Made by a program: the position numbers and the translations under genes. Shown here piece by piece: positions 57,282-64,000 of a DNA stretch of 64,000 nucleotides. This stretch comes from Jezberella montanilacus (lineage in GTDB: Bacteria; Pseudomonadota; Gammaproteobacteria; Burkholderiales; Burkholderiaceae_B), in assembly GCF_003003055.1 (NCBI RefSeq), contig NZ_PVTV01000012.1:1-64000 (forward strand), given 5' to 3'. The notes below the pieces were generated by a model. That model saw only the letters and a list, made by a program, of their open reading frames with translations, was not told the DNA's origin and did not search any database. How positions within the stretch are numbered: the first letter of the stretch is position 1; each line of letters opens with the position of its first letter.

Positions 57282-57815
57282 ATGAGTTTAGATATGGTCA
57301 CTGCAGGCGATAAAGTGCCTGAATCCTTCAACGTCATCATCGAAATTTCGATGAATTCTGACCCAATCAAATATGAAGTCGATAAAGAGTCAGGTGCGCT
57401 GTTCGTTGATCGTTTCATGGGCACGTCCATGCACTATCCATGCAATTACGGCTACATCCCCAAGACGATTGCTGGTGACGGCGACCCGGTTGATGTGCTG
57501 GTGATTACGCCTTTCCCCGTTATCCCTGGCGTGGTGGTCAGATGCCGCGCCCTTGGTGTTTTGTTGATGGAAGACGAAGGCGGTCAAGACGCCAAACTGT
57601 TGGCCGTGCCAATCGATAAAGTTTTGCCCATTTACAGCCATTGGCAGCAGGCGACAGATATTCACCCGATGCGCTTAAACGCGATCCAGCACTTCTTTGA
57701 GCATTACAAAGATCTTGAGGCTGGCAAGTGGGTCAAAGTGCAAGGCTGGGGTGGGATTGAAGATGCCCACAAGGAAATCCTTGAGGGCATCGCGAACTAT
57801 AACGCTCAAAAGTAA
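57282..57815 (+). CDS. ppa: Soluble inorganic pyrophosphatase, family I
   Basis: Ppa hydrolyses cytoplasmic pyrophosphate and drives biosynthesis forward. The 177-residue protein has the family I metal-binding signature [11 protein letters not shown], plus [29 protein letters not shown] and the C-terminal [21 protein letters not shown] lies six bases before the ATG. The head-to-head pairing with membrane HppA means one locus has both a heat-releasing and an energy-conserving pyrophosphatase. Confidence 0.96.
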   Translation: MSLDMVTAGDKVPESFNVIIEISMNSDPIKYEVDKESGALFVDRFMGTSMHYPCNYGYIPKTIAGDGDPVDVLVITPFPVIPGVVVRCRALGVLLMEDEGGQDAKLLAVPIDKVLPIYSHWQQATDIHPMRLNAIQHFFEHYKDLEAGKWVKVQGWGGIEDAHKEILEGIANYNAQK

Positions 57816-57826
57816 CTTGTCGAGGC

Positions 57827-58966
57827 TTACATTGCCTCACGCAGAATTTCTACGTAGTCTTGTTCAGTGGCGATGCGGGGATTGGTGAAGTGACAGTGAT
57901 CCTTCATCGCCATTTCTATAGCTGCCGGATACATATCCTCCGTCACGCCCAATGCGCCCAAACCTGAAGGTAAGCCCAAGCGTTGATTCATGGCTTTCAC
58001 GGCAGGCGACACGTCAGTGCCAGATGACAGGCCGGTTGCTTGCGCCAGTCGAGCCAGTTTATTGGCCTGCTTCATTGAATCAACACTCGAGTTGAAATTG
58101 ATCACTGCCGGCAACAGCATGGCGTTCAGCGTACCGTGATGTAGCTTGGGATTCAACGCGCCCAAAGAATGGCTCAGGCTATGCACAGCACCTAAGCCCT
58201 TTTGAAACGTCATCGCGCCTTGAGTAGAGGCGCTCATCATGTGAAAACGCGCTTCTTTATCTCCGGGGTTTTTGGTGGCTCGCTCAATGTGAGCCCAACC
58301 GCGCCATAGGCCGTCCAACGCAATCCCCTCAGCAGGGAAATTCAAGGCGGCCGACATGAAGGTTTCCATGCAATGGGTGATCGCATCCATACCCGTTGCT
58401 GCAGTTAACAGCGGTGGTAAACCCAGTGTGAGTTCTGGATCGCAGATAGCTACCTTGGGGATAATGTAAGGCGATACCAGTGCCACTTTGCGACCGTCAT
58501 CGAGAATCATCATCGAACCGCGACCAACTTCACTGCCCGTGCCTGCAGTGGTTGGGATAGCGATAACCGTGGCAGTCGCAGCGGTGATCCGGGCAACACC
58601 GCCCTCCACTGCCGCAAAGTCTTTAAGGGGGCCTTCGTGTACAGAACAAATCGCCACCGCTTTGGCTAGATCCATGGCCGATCCGCCACCCAACGCGATC
58701 AAGCCATCAAACTTGCCTGCGCGATATTGTGCAAGCGCCACACGCATGGCGGCCTCGGTTGGATTAGGCGGGGTCTGATCAAAGACACCTACAGCTGAAG
58801 CGTTCTTGAGTTGCGCCAAGACCTTATCAACAAGGCCTGCTGCTCGCACACCTGCATCGGTCACAAGCATCGGCCGAGTCACACCCAAGCGATCACATTC
58901 TGCTTGTAAAAGTTTGATTGCACCGTGTTCAAATTGAACTTGGGTGACGTAGTTAATGAGTGCCAT
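57827..58966 (-). CDS. Iron-containing alcohol dehydrogenase
   Basis: This 379-residue group III alcohol dehydrogenase oxidises alcohols or reduces aldehydes with NAD(P). The nucleotide-binding GGGSAMDLAKA and PTTAGTGSEV motifs are present. The metal ligands are in DAITHCMETFMS and the GAVHSLSHSLGAL/HHGTLNAMLLP block. The ATG at 58966 follows GGAG; the frame extends 14 residues upstream without a site. It is convergent with ppa, 11 bases apart. The substrate is unknown. Confidence 0.88.
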   Translation of the reverse strand: MALINYVTQVQFEHGAIKLLQAECDRLGVTRPMLVTDAGVRAAGLVDKVLAQLKNASAVGVFDQTPPNPTEAAMRVALAQYRAGKFDGLIALGGGSAMDLAKAVAICSVHEGPLKDFAAVEGGVARITAATATVIAIPTTAGTGSEVGRGSMMILDDGRKVALVSPYIIPKVAICDPELTLGLPPLLTAATGMDAITHCMETFMSAALNFPAEGIALDGLWRGWAHIERATKNPGDKEARFHMMSASTQGAMTFQKGLGAVHSLSHSLGALNPKLHHGTLNAMLLPAVINFNSSVDSMKQANKLARLAQATGLSSGTDVSPAVKAMNQRLGLPSGLGALGVTEDMYPAAIEMAMKDHCHFTNPRIATEQDYVEILREAM

Positions 58967-58995
58967 GCTTTGTCTCCGTTTATGTTTTATGTATT

Positions 58996-59295
58996 TTACT
59001 GCTGCCAACCAAGAATCTCTGCCAAACGCTTGATGACCCAGCCCGCCTCTGCGTCGCTCAGTCCAATATCGGTCTCAGCCAGTCCAGTACTGATCCGCTG
59101 CAAGACATCAGACTCGGTGATACCGAGCTCCCACAGTTTATTGCTCGCTTGCTCAGTCAGTAAATTGGCGAGGTCTTCACACAAGTCATAGCGCTCATGA
59201 ATATGCTCTCTTGAAGCGCTCGGCTTGATCCGACCGGGTTCAACAAACATAGAAATAAAAGACGGCGGGATAATGATTTGGTTGTCGTCCGACAT
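58996..59295 (-). CDS. Small conserved protein of unknown function (99 aa)
   Basis: This 99-residue acidic, soluble protein opens MSDDNQIIIPPSFISMFVEPGR and has an all-helical middle (HERYDLCEDLANLLTEQA) and the C-terminal AGWVIKRLAEILGW. I recall similar betaproteobacterial proteins that carry the unhelpful label 'ATPase with chaperone activity', but no Walker motif is present. It lies 29 bases upstream of the alcohol dehydrogenase on the same strand, so the two may be co-transcribed. Confidence 0.65.
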   Translation of the reverse strand: MSDDNQIIIPPSFISMFVEPGRIKPSASREHIHERYDLCEDLANLLTEQASNKLWELGITESDVLQRISTGLAETDIGLSDAEAGWVIKRLAEILGWQQ

Positions 59296-59373
59296 CTAGT
59301 CTCTCTGTATCTAGTAATAATACGCATTGCCGCACTCAGCTTAACCGAAGATACCTGGACGCCTGGGAGGAGG

Positions 59374-59402
59374 TTGTCATCTGCCTTGCTATCTCTGATA
59401 AT
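59374..59402 (+). promoter_or_regulatory. Sigma-70 promoter of the gamma-glutamyltransferase-like gene
   Basis: TTGTCA (59374-59379) and GATAAT (59397-59402) are separated by exactly 17 bases, each differing from consensus at one position. Transcription would begin near 59410, which leaves about 35 bases of leader for the ATG at 59445 and argues against the ATG at 59418. Confidence 0.75.
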
Positions 59403-59444
59403 CGGGCATGCTATCTAATGCACTCAACCACAGGGATAATAAAA

Positions 59445-61022
59445 ATGCTGGATAACTTTTCAAGCTCACAGATCATCCGGAAAGCCGTTGTCGCCACCAA
59501 GGGAGGGGTTGTTTCGGCTCAACATCGCCGCGCCGCTGAGGTAGGCGCTTCGGTTCTGCAAGCGGGCGGGGATGCGATCGATGCAGCGATTGCCACGTCG
59601 TTCGCAATCGGTGTACTGGAGCCTTGGATGAGCGGTCCAGCAGCGGGCGGTGCGATGGTAATTTGGCGAGCTAAAGAACAAAAAGCACACGTTATCAATT
59701 TCGGTTGCCGCTCGCCTCGCGAGCTCGATCCCGCCGACTATCCTTTGTCTGGAAGTGGCAAATCAGCAGACCTCTTCCCCTGGCCCGAGGTGGTCGACAA
59801 TCGCAATGTCCAAGGCGCCACAGCTGTCGCCGTACCTGGTGTCGTATCGGGGATGGATTTGGCGCACAAGCACTTCGGCAAGATGCCTTGGAAGGACCTT
59901 GTGAAACCGGCCGCTCAACTCGCTGATGAAGGTTTACTGGTGGATTGGTATACGTCTCTGGTCACCGGTACCAACGCAAAAGTGCTTTCAAAAGACCCAG
60001 ACACTGCCGCCATGTTTCTGGACGAAGGCCGCTACCCAATAGCCGGCTCATGGACAGCCAACATCGAGCAGCATCTCAACCAGAAAGCCTTTGCCAAAAC
60101 ACTCGGGCAAATCGCAGATCAGGGTGCGAAAGCTTTTTATCATGGCGATATCGCTCACGCTTTGGTCAAAGATGTTCGGGATAAAGGCGGCTGCCTGAGC
60201 CTTGACGATCTCTCACACTACGAAGCTGAGCTGGTCGATCCGCTTACCATTCATTATCGTGGCGGCAAGGTTTTTGCAGCCCCTGGCTTAACTGGCGGGC
60301 CCACCTATGGCAAAGCGCTTGAGATCCTCGCAAAAGAATTGACCCCTAAGGCTGGTGCACCAGGCTCAGACACCTATTCAGCCTACGCACGTGCCTTGAG
60401 CCTTGCCTTCAAGCTTCGCTTTGAAAACATGGGTGATCACGAATCCCCAGCTGCACCAGGATGCACGACCCATTTCAGCGTTGTCGATCAAGAAGGCAAC
60501 ATGGTCGCAGTCACGCAAACCTTGTTATCTATTTTTGGCTCGCGTGTGGTGTCGCCCTCGACCGGTTTACTACTTAACAACGGCATCATGTGGTTTGATC
60601 CAGAACCGGGCAAAGCCAATTCACTCGCTCCCAACAAGCGCTGTCTGGCAAACTATTGCCCTATCGTGGGACAAGACGCGATGGGTCGAACCTTTGCGTT
60701 GGGTGCTTCAGGAGGGCGCAAGATTCTCGGGTCCGTGATGCAGTTAACTTCGTTCATCATGGATCACGGTCTGGACATTGACCAGGCGTTTCATCAGCCA
60801 CGTATCGATGTGAGTGGTGGCGAGACCATCCTTGCGGATCAGACCTTGCCTGACAAGGTGATGGCCGCCTTGAATGAAGTCATGCCTACCGTGGCAACTC
60901 GCCGAAGCGTCTATCCTTATTCTTTCGCCTGTCCGGCGGGTGTCATGCGTGCAGGTGATCTCAACACTGGTTGCACTGAAATCATGTCGCCTTACGGAGA
61001 TTCTGTCGCGCAGGCAAGTTGA
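59445..61022 (+). CDS. Gamma-glutamyltransferase-family Ntn hydrolase
   Basis: This 525-residue protein is a GGT homologue. The large-subunit half includes HRRAAEVGASVLQAGGDAIDAAIATSFAIGVLEPWMSG. CTTHFSVVD holds the self-cleaving catalytic Thr (residue 341), and the small-subunit half carries a FALGASGGRKILGSVMQ block. The start at 59445 is favoured by AGGGA and by the promoter position. No signal peptide is visible, so a cytoplasmic place is likely, unlike E. coli periplasmic Ggt. Cytoplasmic members often act on other amides, so glutathione is only one candidate substrate. It is convergent with phnZ. Confidence 0.85.
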   Translation: MLDNFSSSQIIRKAVVATKGGVVSAQHRRAAEVGASVLQAGGDAIDAAIATSFAIGVLEPWMSGPAAGGAMVIWRAKEQKAHVINFGCRSPRELDPADYPLSGSGKSADLFPWPEVVDNRNVQGATAVAVPGVVSGMDLAHKHFGKMPWKDLVKPAAQLADEGLLVDWYTSLVTGTNAKVLSKDPDTAAMFLDEGRYPIAGSWTANIEQHLNQKAFAKTLGQIADQGAKAFYHGDIAHALVKDVRDKGGCLSLDDLSHYEAELVDPLTIHYRGGKVFAAPGLTGGPTYGKALEILAKELTPKAGAPGSDTYSAYARALSLAFKLRFENMGDHESPAAPGCTTHFSVVDQEGNMVAVTQTLLSIFGSRVVSPSTGLLLNNGIMWFDPEPGKANSLAPNKRCLANYCPIVGQDAMGRTFALGASGGRKILGSVMQLTSFIMDHGLDIDQAFHQPRIDVSGGETILADQTLPDKVMAALNEVMPTVATRRSVYPYSFACPAGVMRAGDLNTGCTEIMSPYGDSVAQAS

Positions 61023-61060
61023 TAGCTTCGACTGAACGGACTGGGTTGGCCAATACCACC

Positions 61061-61621
61061 TCAGTTACTGACTCGTTGAAGCTTTTCGAGCCCAGCGATA
61101 AAGTAGGCAAGCGGTGGGGTCTCACGACCCTGTACTTTTGCCAGATCATCATAACGACGCAGACGAACGCCTTCGGGTGCGAAGGGCTGTGCGATGAAGG
61201 CTGCCGCCTGCTCTTCGTTAAACACCCCGCCCTGCAGCTCCAAACTGTGCTTTGATGCGGGTGATAACGTATCCCAATAAGTCTGCTCGGTCGCGCACAA
61301 ATAACGTTTTGCGTCGACATGCAAACGAATCGGTTCAAGCACAGCATCATCAAACAGCGGGCGCAAAAACGGTAGCGCAATGTACTGATGCAAGTCGTCT
61401 TTTGCGGGGGGTTGAGTTCTATCCATCTCCTCTTGTTCGCCGAGAAAATGGCCAAGATCATGCAGCAGCGCGGCTCCGATGGTCTCAGGCGTTTCGCCTG
61501 CTTGCTCTGCCAAATGCGCGCATTGCAGGGCATGATCCAACTGACTCACCGCCTCGCGACCATACTGGTTTGAACCACGTGTCAAAAAGAGAACCTGAAT
61601 CTGCTCTAAGGTCAGTGCCAT
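61061..61621 (-). CDS. phnZ: PhnZ-like HD-domain phosphonate oxygenase
   Basis: PhnZ uses a mixed-valent di-iron centre and O2 to cleave 2-amino-1-hydroxyethylphosphonate to glycine and phosphate. The 186-residue protein has the PhnZ-specific Y20-x-x-E23 (Tyr lid and Glu), then His30, the HD pair His54-Asp55 in LLHDLGH, and His78 and His101 in helices that fit the remaining ligands. The offset to published PhnZ numbering is about four, recalled from memory. It is 16 bases from phnE and probably the last gene of phnCDEZ. Its upstream partner phnY is not in the window. Confidence 0.8.
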   Translation of the reverse strand: MALTLEQIQVLFLTRGSNQYGREAVSQLDHALQCAHLAEQAGETPETIGAALLHDLGHFLGEQEEMDRTQPPAKDDLHQYIALPFLRPLFDDAVLEPIRLHVDAKRYLCATEQTYWDTLSPASKHSLELQGGVFNEEQAAAFIAQPFAPEGVRLRRYDDLAKVQGRETPPLAYFIAGLEKLQRVSN

Positions 61622-61637
61622 ATGAATTATTGCCTAG

Positions 61638-62432
61638 TTAAATTAACAGCTTGCGGATATTGGCTGACAATAAGTCCAGCAGAATCACGGTTGCGATGAT
61701 GATAAGCATGACGGCGCAAGTCTCGCCGTACTGAAAGCTGCGCATGATGTCCCAGAGAATGGCACCGATACCACCTGCAGCAACCATGCCGACGACCGAC
61801 GCTGAACGCACATTCGATTCAAAACGGTATAAGGTGAATGACACCCAGAGCGGCATCACTTGTGGCAGGACGCCATAAATGACTTCGTGCAAACTACTTG
61901 CACCTGTTGAACGAATGCCTTCAACCGGCTGGGGATCGATTGCTTCAACCGCTTCAGAGAAAAGCTTAGCCAAAATTCCAGTTGTATGCACCCACAGTGC
62001 CAAGACACCTGCGAACGGTCCTAAACCAACAGCCACGACGAACAACATGGCAAAGACCATTTCATTAATCGCGCGACACGAATCCATCAAACGACGTACC
62101 GGTTGATAACACCACCAGGGCACGAGGTTGGATGAAGCCAGCAAAGCCATCGGCACTGCACTGACTACTGCTAGGGCGGTACCCCACAGGGCAATCTCTA
62201 AGGTGACGAGCATCTCATCAAGATACACTCGCCAGTCTGCAAATTTGGGCGGAAAAAAATCCGCCGCAAATTTTGCCATGTTGCCTGAATCCCGCCATAA
62301 CTCAGCGGGACGCATATCGGCACCATGCCACGACGCAATCAACAAGATGCCAAGGATTGCCCAACCGAACTGTATCAACAGACTGCGGCGGGACAAGCTA
62401 TCAGCGCTAGAGAGCATCGTGGCGGTAGACAT
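61638..62432 (-). CDS. phnE: Phosphonate ABC transporter permease
   Basis: This 264-residue inner-membrane permease has about six helices. The EAA loop region is [69 protein letters not shown], the typical PhnE C-terminal block. It forms the channel of the PhnCDE phosphonate importer. It begins nine bases after phnD. Confidence 0.94.
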   Translation of the reverse strand: MSTATMLSSADSLSRRSLLIQFGWAILGILLIASWHGADMRPAELWRDSGNMAKFAADFFPPKFADWRVYLDEMLVTLEIALWGTALAVVSAVPMALLASSNLVPWWCYQPVRRLMDSCRAINEMVFAMLFVVAVGLGPFAGVLALWVHTTGILAKLFSEAVEAIDPQPVEGIRSTGASSLHEVIYGVLPQVMPLWVSFTLYRFESNVRSASVVGMVAAGGIGAILWDIMRSFQYGETCAVMLIIIATVILLDLLSANIRKLLI

Positions 62433-62441
62433 ATCAGTAAC

Positions 62442-63398
62442 TTACTTTTTCAACGCAGCGAGCTTGCCATCAATTTCAGCAATCGCTTTAGTTTTGTCAC
62501 CTTCAGCCATCGTCGTGTCAGCTTCTAACTTAAGGCGCTTAGAGAACAAGTCGAGTTCACGAATCGGGATCAACTGATCATTGGTCGACGCCTTGAAGCC
62601 AGACAGCTTAGCAACATCTTTCAACACCTGTTTTTCGCGATCATCCTTACCGTAGCCCAGGAAGAACTTCGTGATTTTCTCTTTGGTTGCGGCCGGTACA
62701 TCTTTACGAATGACGAGAGGATCCGAAGGGATCAGCGGTGAAGTCCAGATGATTTTGATCTCTTTAGCCTTGTCTGGTGCATTGGCCTTCATGATCTCGA
62801 ACTGCTCGCTATTGAAAGTCGCCACATCAACTTGCTTAGCAGAAACAGCTAAACCGTTGCTTTCATGATTGCCTGAACGCATGATTTTGAATGCAGTTTT
62901 CGCGTCGACTTTATTTTTGGCGAACACGTAAAAACCTGGAACGAGATTGCCAGATGTTGAATTTGGGTCACCATTACTAAAGCTCAAAGTTTTGGCTGCT
63001 TTCAACATATCGTCAATGTTGTTGATGGGGCTGTCTTTGTTAACGATCATGTAAGAGTAATAACCCTTCGATCCATCAGCATTGACCATCTGGGCGAAAA
63101 TCTCACCTTCTGAGCGATCAACAGCTTCCATCGCTGATTTGTTGCCAAACCAACCCACTTGGACCTTGTTGAAACGCATCGCTTCGATCACACCAGCATA
63201 GTCAGGCGCGAAAAAAGGCTTGATGTCCAAACCTGTTTGCTTGACCATATCGTCGATCAAAGGCTGCCAGCGAGCTTTAAGTGCTTGCGTGGAGTCGGTC
63301 GAAATAATACCGAAGTTAATCTCTTGTGCTTGGGCGACAACAAACGCGCTGCTCAAGGCAAAGGCTGCAGCAGTCGTTGCAAGTAGCTTTTTAAACAT
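62442..63398 (-). CDS. phnD: Phosphonate ABC transporter periplasmic binding protein
   Basis: This 318-residue protein has a signal peptide (MFKKLLATTAAAFALSSAFVVAQA, about 1-24), then a PhnD fold starting INFGIISTDSTQALKARWQPLIDDM. VGWFGNKSAMEAVDR and SFSNGDPNSTSGNLVPGFYV are binding-site regions. The ATG at 63398 follows AGGA; the frame starts five residues earlier. Phosphonate or related anions, including 2-aminoethylphosphonate, are expected ligands. Confidence 0.94.
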   Translation of the reverse strand: MFKKLLATTAAAFALSSAFVVAQAQEINFGIISTDSTQALKARWQPLIDDMVKQTGLDIKPFFAPDYAGVIEAMRFNKVQVGWFGNKSAMEAVDRSEGEIFAQMVNADGSKGYYSYMIVNKDSPINNIDDMLKAAKTLSFSNGDPNSTSGNLVPGFYVFAKNKVDAKTAFKIMRSGNHESNGLAVSAKQVDVATFNSEQFEIMKANAPDKAKEIKIIWTSPLIPSDPLVIRKDVPAATKEKITKFFLGYGKDDREKQVLKDVAKLSGFKASTNDQLIPIRELDLFSKRLKLEADTTMAEGDKTKAIAEIDGKLAALKK

Positions 63399-63438
63399 GG
63401 GTTTTCCTATCATTAGGCCAGTGGGGAGGTCAAATCAA

Positions 63439-64000
63439 TCAAGCGGCTTGGGCAATCAACACAGCGTTAGTCTTGCCTTGACTAAACTGCGCACTACTTT
63501 GATGTGCATCATTCGTTGTTGATGAAAAGAGTTCATCAACTTGCACACCATATAAATCTTTTAGAAGCGTTGGGGTAAGCAACGATGAGGCACCGTCAAA
63601 AACGACGCGCCCCTGATGCAAAGCGATGGTTCGCGGGCAATACTTGATCGCCATCTCAACCTGGTGCAAAGATACGATTACGGTTGACCCATCTTCGCGA
63701 TTAATTCGTGTCAGGATCTCCATCACATTGCGCGATGATTCTGGATCCAGCGACGCGATGGGTTCATCTGCCAGAACAACCGTCGCACCTTGAACGAGCG
63801 TGCGAGCGATGGCGGCACGCTGTTGCTGGCCGCCAGACAATGTCGAGGCGCGCTGCGCTTGACATTGTGCGATCCCTACACGCGTGAGGGCTTGGATGGC
63901 CAGCTGCTTATGGGCGCTGGTAAACAGGCCCGTGATCCCCCGCCACCAGGCGATACGATGCAACAAGCCCACTAAGACATTGGTCACAACGGGCAGACGA
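63439..64000 (-). CDS. phnC: Phosphonate ABC transporter ATP-binding protein (5' end beyond window)
   Basis: The visible C-terminal ~187 residues include the region [11 protein letters not shown] (Q-loop area), the ABC signature [18 protein letters not shown], Walker B ([13 protein letters not shown]) and the H-loop ([15 protein letters not shown]), all typical of PhnC. The frame is open through the right edge, so Walker A and the start are missing. The GTG at 63987 is an internal Val, because conserved residues continue upstream of it. With phnD and phnE it forms a phosphonate importer. Confidence 0.92.
   Translation of the reverse strand, partial: RLPVVTNVLVGLLHRIAWWRGITGLFTSAHKQLAIQALTRVGIAQCQAQRASTLSGGQQQRAAIARTLVQGATVVLADEPIASLDPESSRNVMEILTRINREDGSTVIVSLHQVEMAIKYCPRTIALHQGRVVFDGASSLLTPTLLKDLYGVQVDELFSSTTNDAHQSSAQFSQGKTNAVLIAQAA

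Noticed and set aside
1-64000. CRISPR array, prophage, integron or intact insertion sequence
   Set aside because: No regularly spaced repeats, phage structural genes, integrases or active transposases were seen; the only mobile-type relic is the RAYT relative at 22653-23351.

Overview
The window looks like a chromosomal core segment of a betaproteobacterium of the order Burkholderiales, most likely an Alcaligenaceae-type organism of medium G+C. The assignment rests on gene content and order, not on a database search. Supporting points are a caa3-type cytochrome oxidase cluster with SURF1, DUF2909 and DUF2970 proteins, petABC followed by sspA-sspB, a PhaM-type polyhydroxyalkanoate granule protein, a DUF3717 protein, the chain mlaFED-mlaA-mlaC-ABC-bolA-murA-his-tat, and a short-form HisG.

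Layout: 1-1.7 kb holds the 3' end of one flagellin-like gene, a complete near-identical paralogue and a small unknown gene. 1.8-7.6 kb (minus) holds amino-sugar and cell-envelope genes: glmS, a family-4 glycosyltransferase, an MFS exporter and glmU. 7.6-8.5 kb has phaM and, divergently, a DUF3717 gene. 8.5-17.1 kb is the aerobic terminal oxidase cluster (ctaC, ctaD, a 32-residue assembly peptide, DUF2970, ctaE, SURF1, a Sco-like protein, ctaA, ctaB, sco). 17.2-23.4 kb has a Nudix hydrolase, a CPA1 antiporter with a cyclic-nucleotide-binding domain, rpoH behind a perfect CIRCE operator, an SdiA-regulated-type protein and a decayed REP-associated transposase relative. 23.5-29.8 kb is gltBD (glutamate synthase).

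29.8-44.2 kb is one long plus-strand run: Mla phospholipid transport, a second ABC exporter, BolA/IbaG, murA, histidine biosynthesis hisGDBHAFIE, a HIT protein and tatABC. 44.4-47.2 kb has an XRE regulator, a DegS-like protease, a Nif3/DUF34 protein that starts head-to-head with it, and mscL. 47.4-51.5 kb has the bc1 complex petABC and the stringent starvation proteins sspAB, followed by tRNA-Thr(TGT). 51.8-54.8 kb has an SPFH protein with an NfeD-like partner, a small coiled-coil protein and an M81 peptidase. 55-57.8 kb has two kinds of pyrophosphatase placed head-to-head: the membrane H+-pumping HppA and the soluble Ppa. 57.8-61 kb has an iron-type alcohol dehydrogenase, a small conserved protein and a gamma-glutamyltransferase-family protein. 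61-64 kb is a phosphonate locus (phnC-phnD-phnE-phnZ, minus strand) that runs off the right edge.

Most of the window is housekeeping. I found no prophage, CRISPR array, integrase or intact insertion sequence. The more unusual points are the tandem flagellin-like genes with almost no charged residues, the CIRCE element on rpoH, the decayed transposase relative next to an inverted repeat of the type seen near such genes, the missing cox11, mlaB and hisC in clusters that usually carry them, and the overlapping start codons of the protease and Nif3 genes. I did not identify a clearly new multi-gene system.
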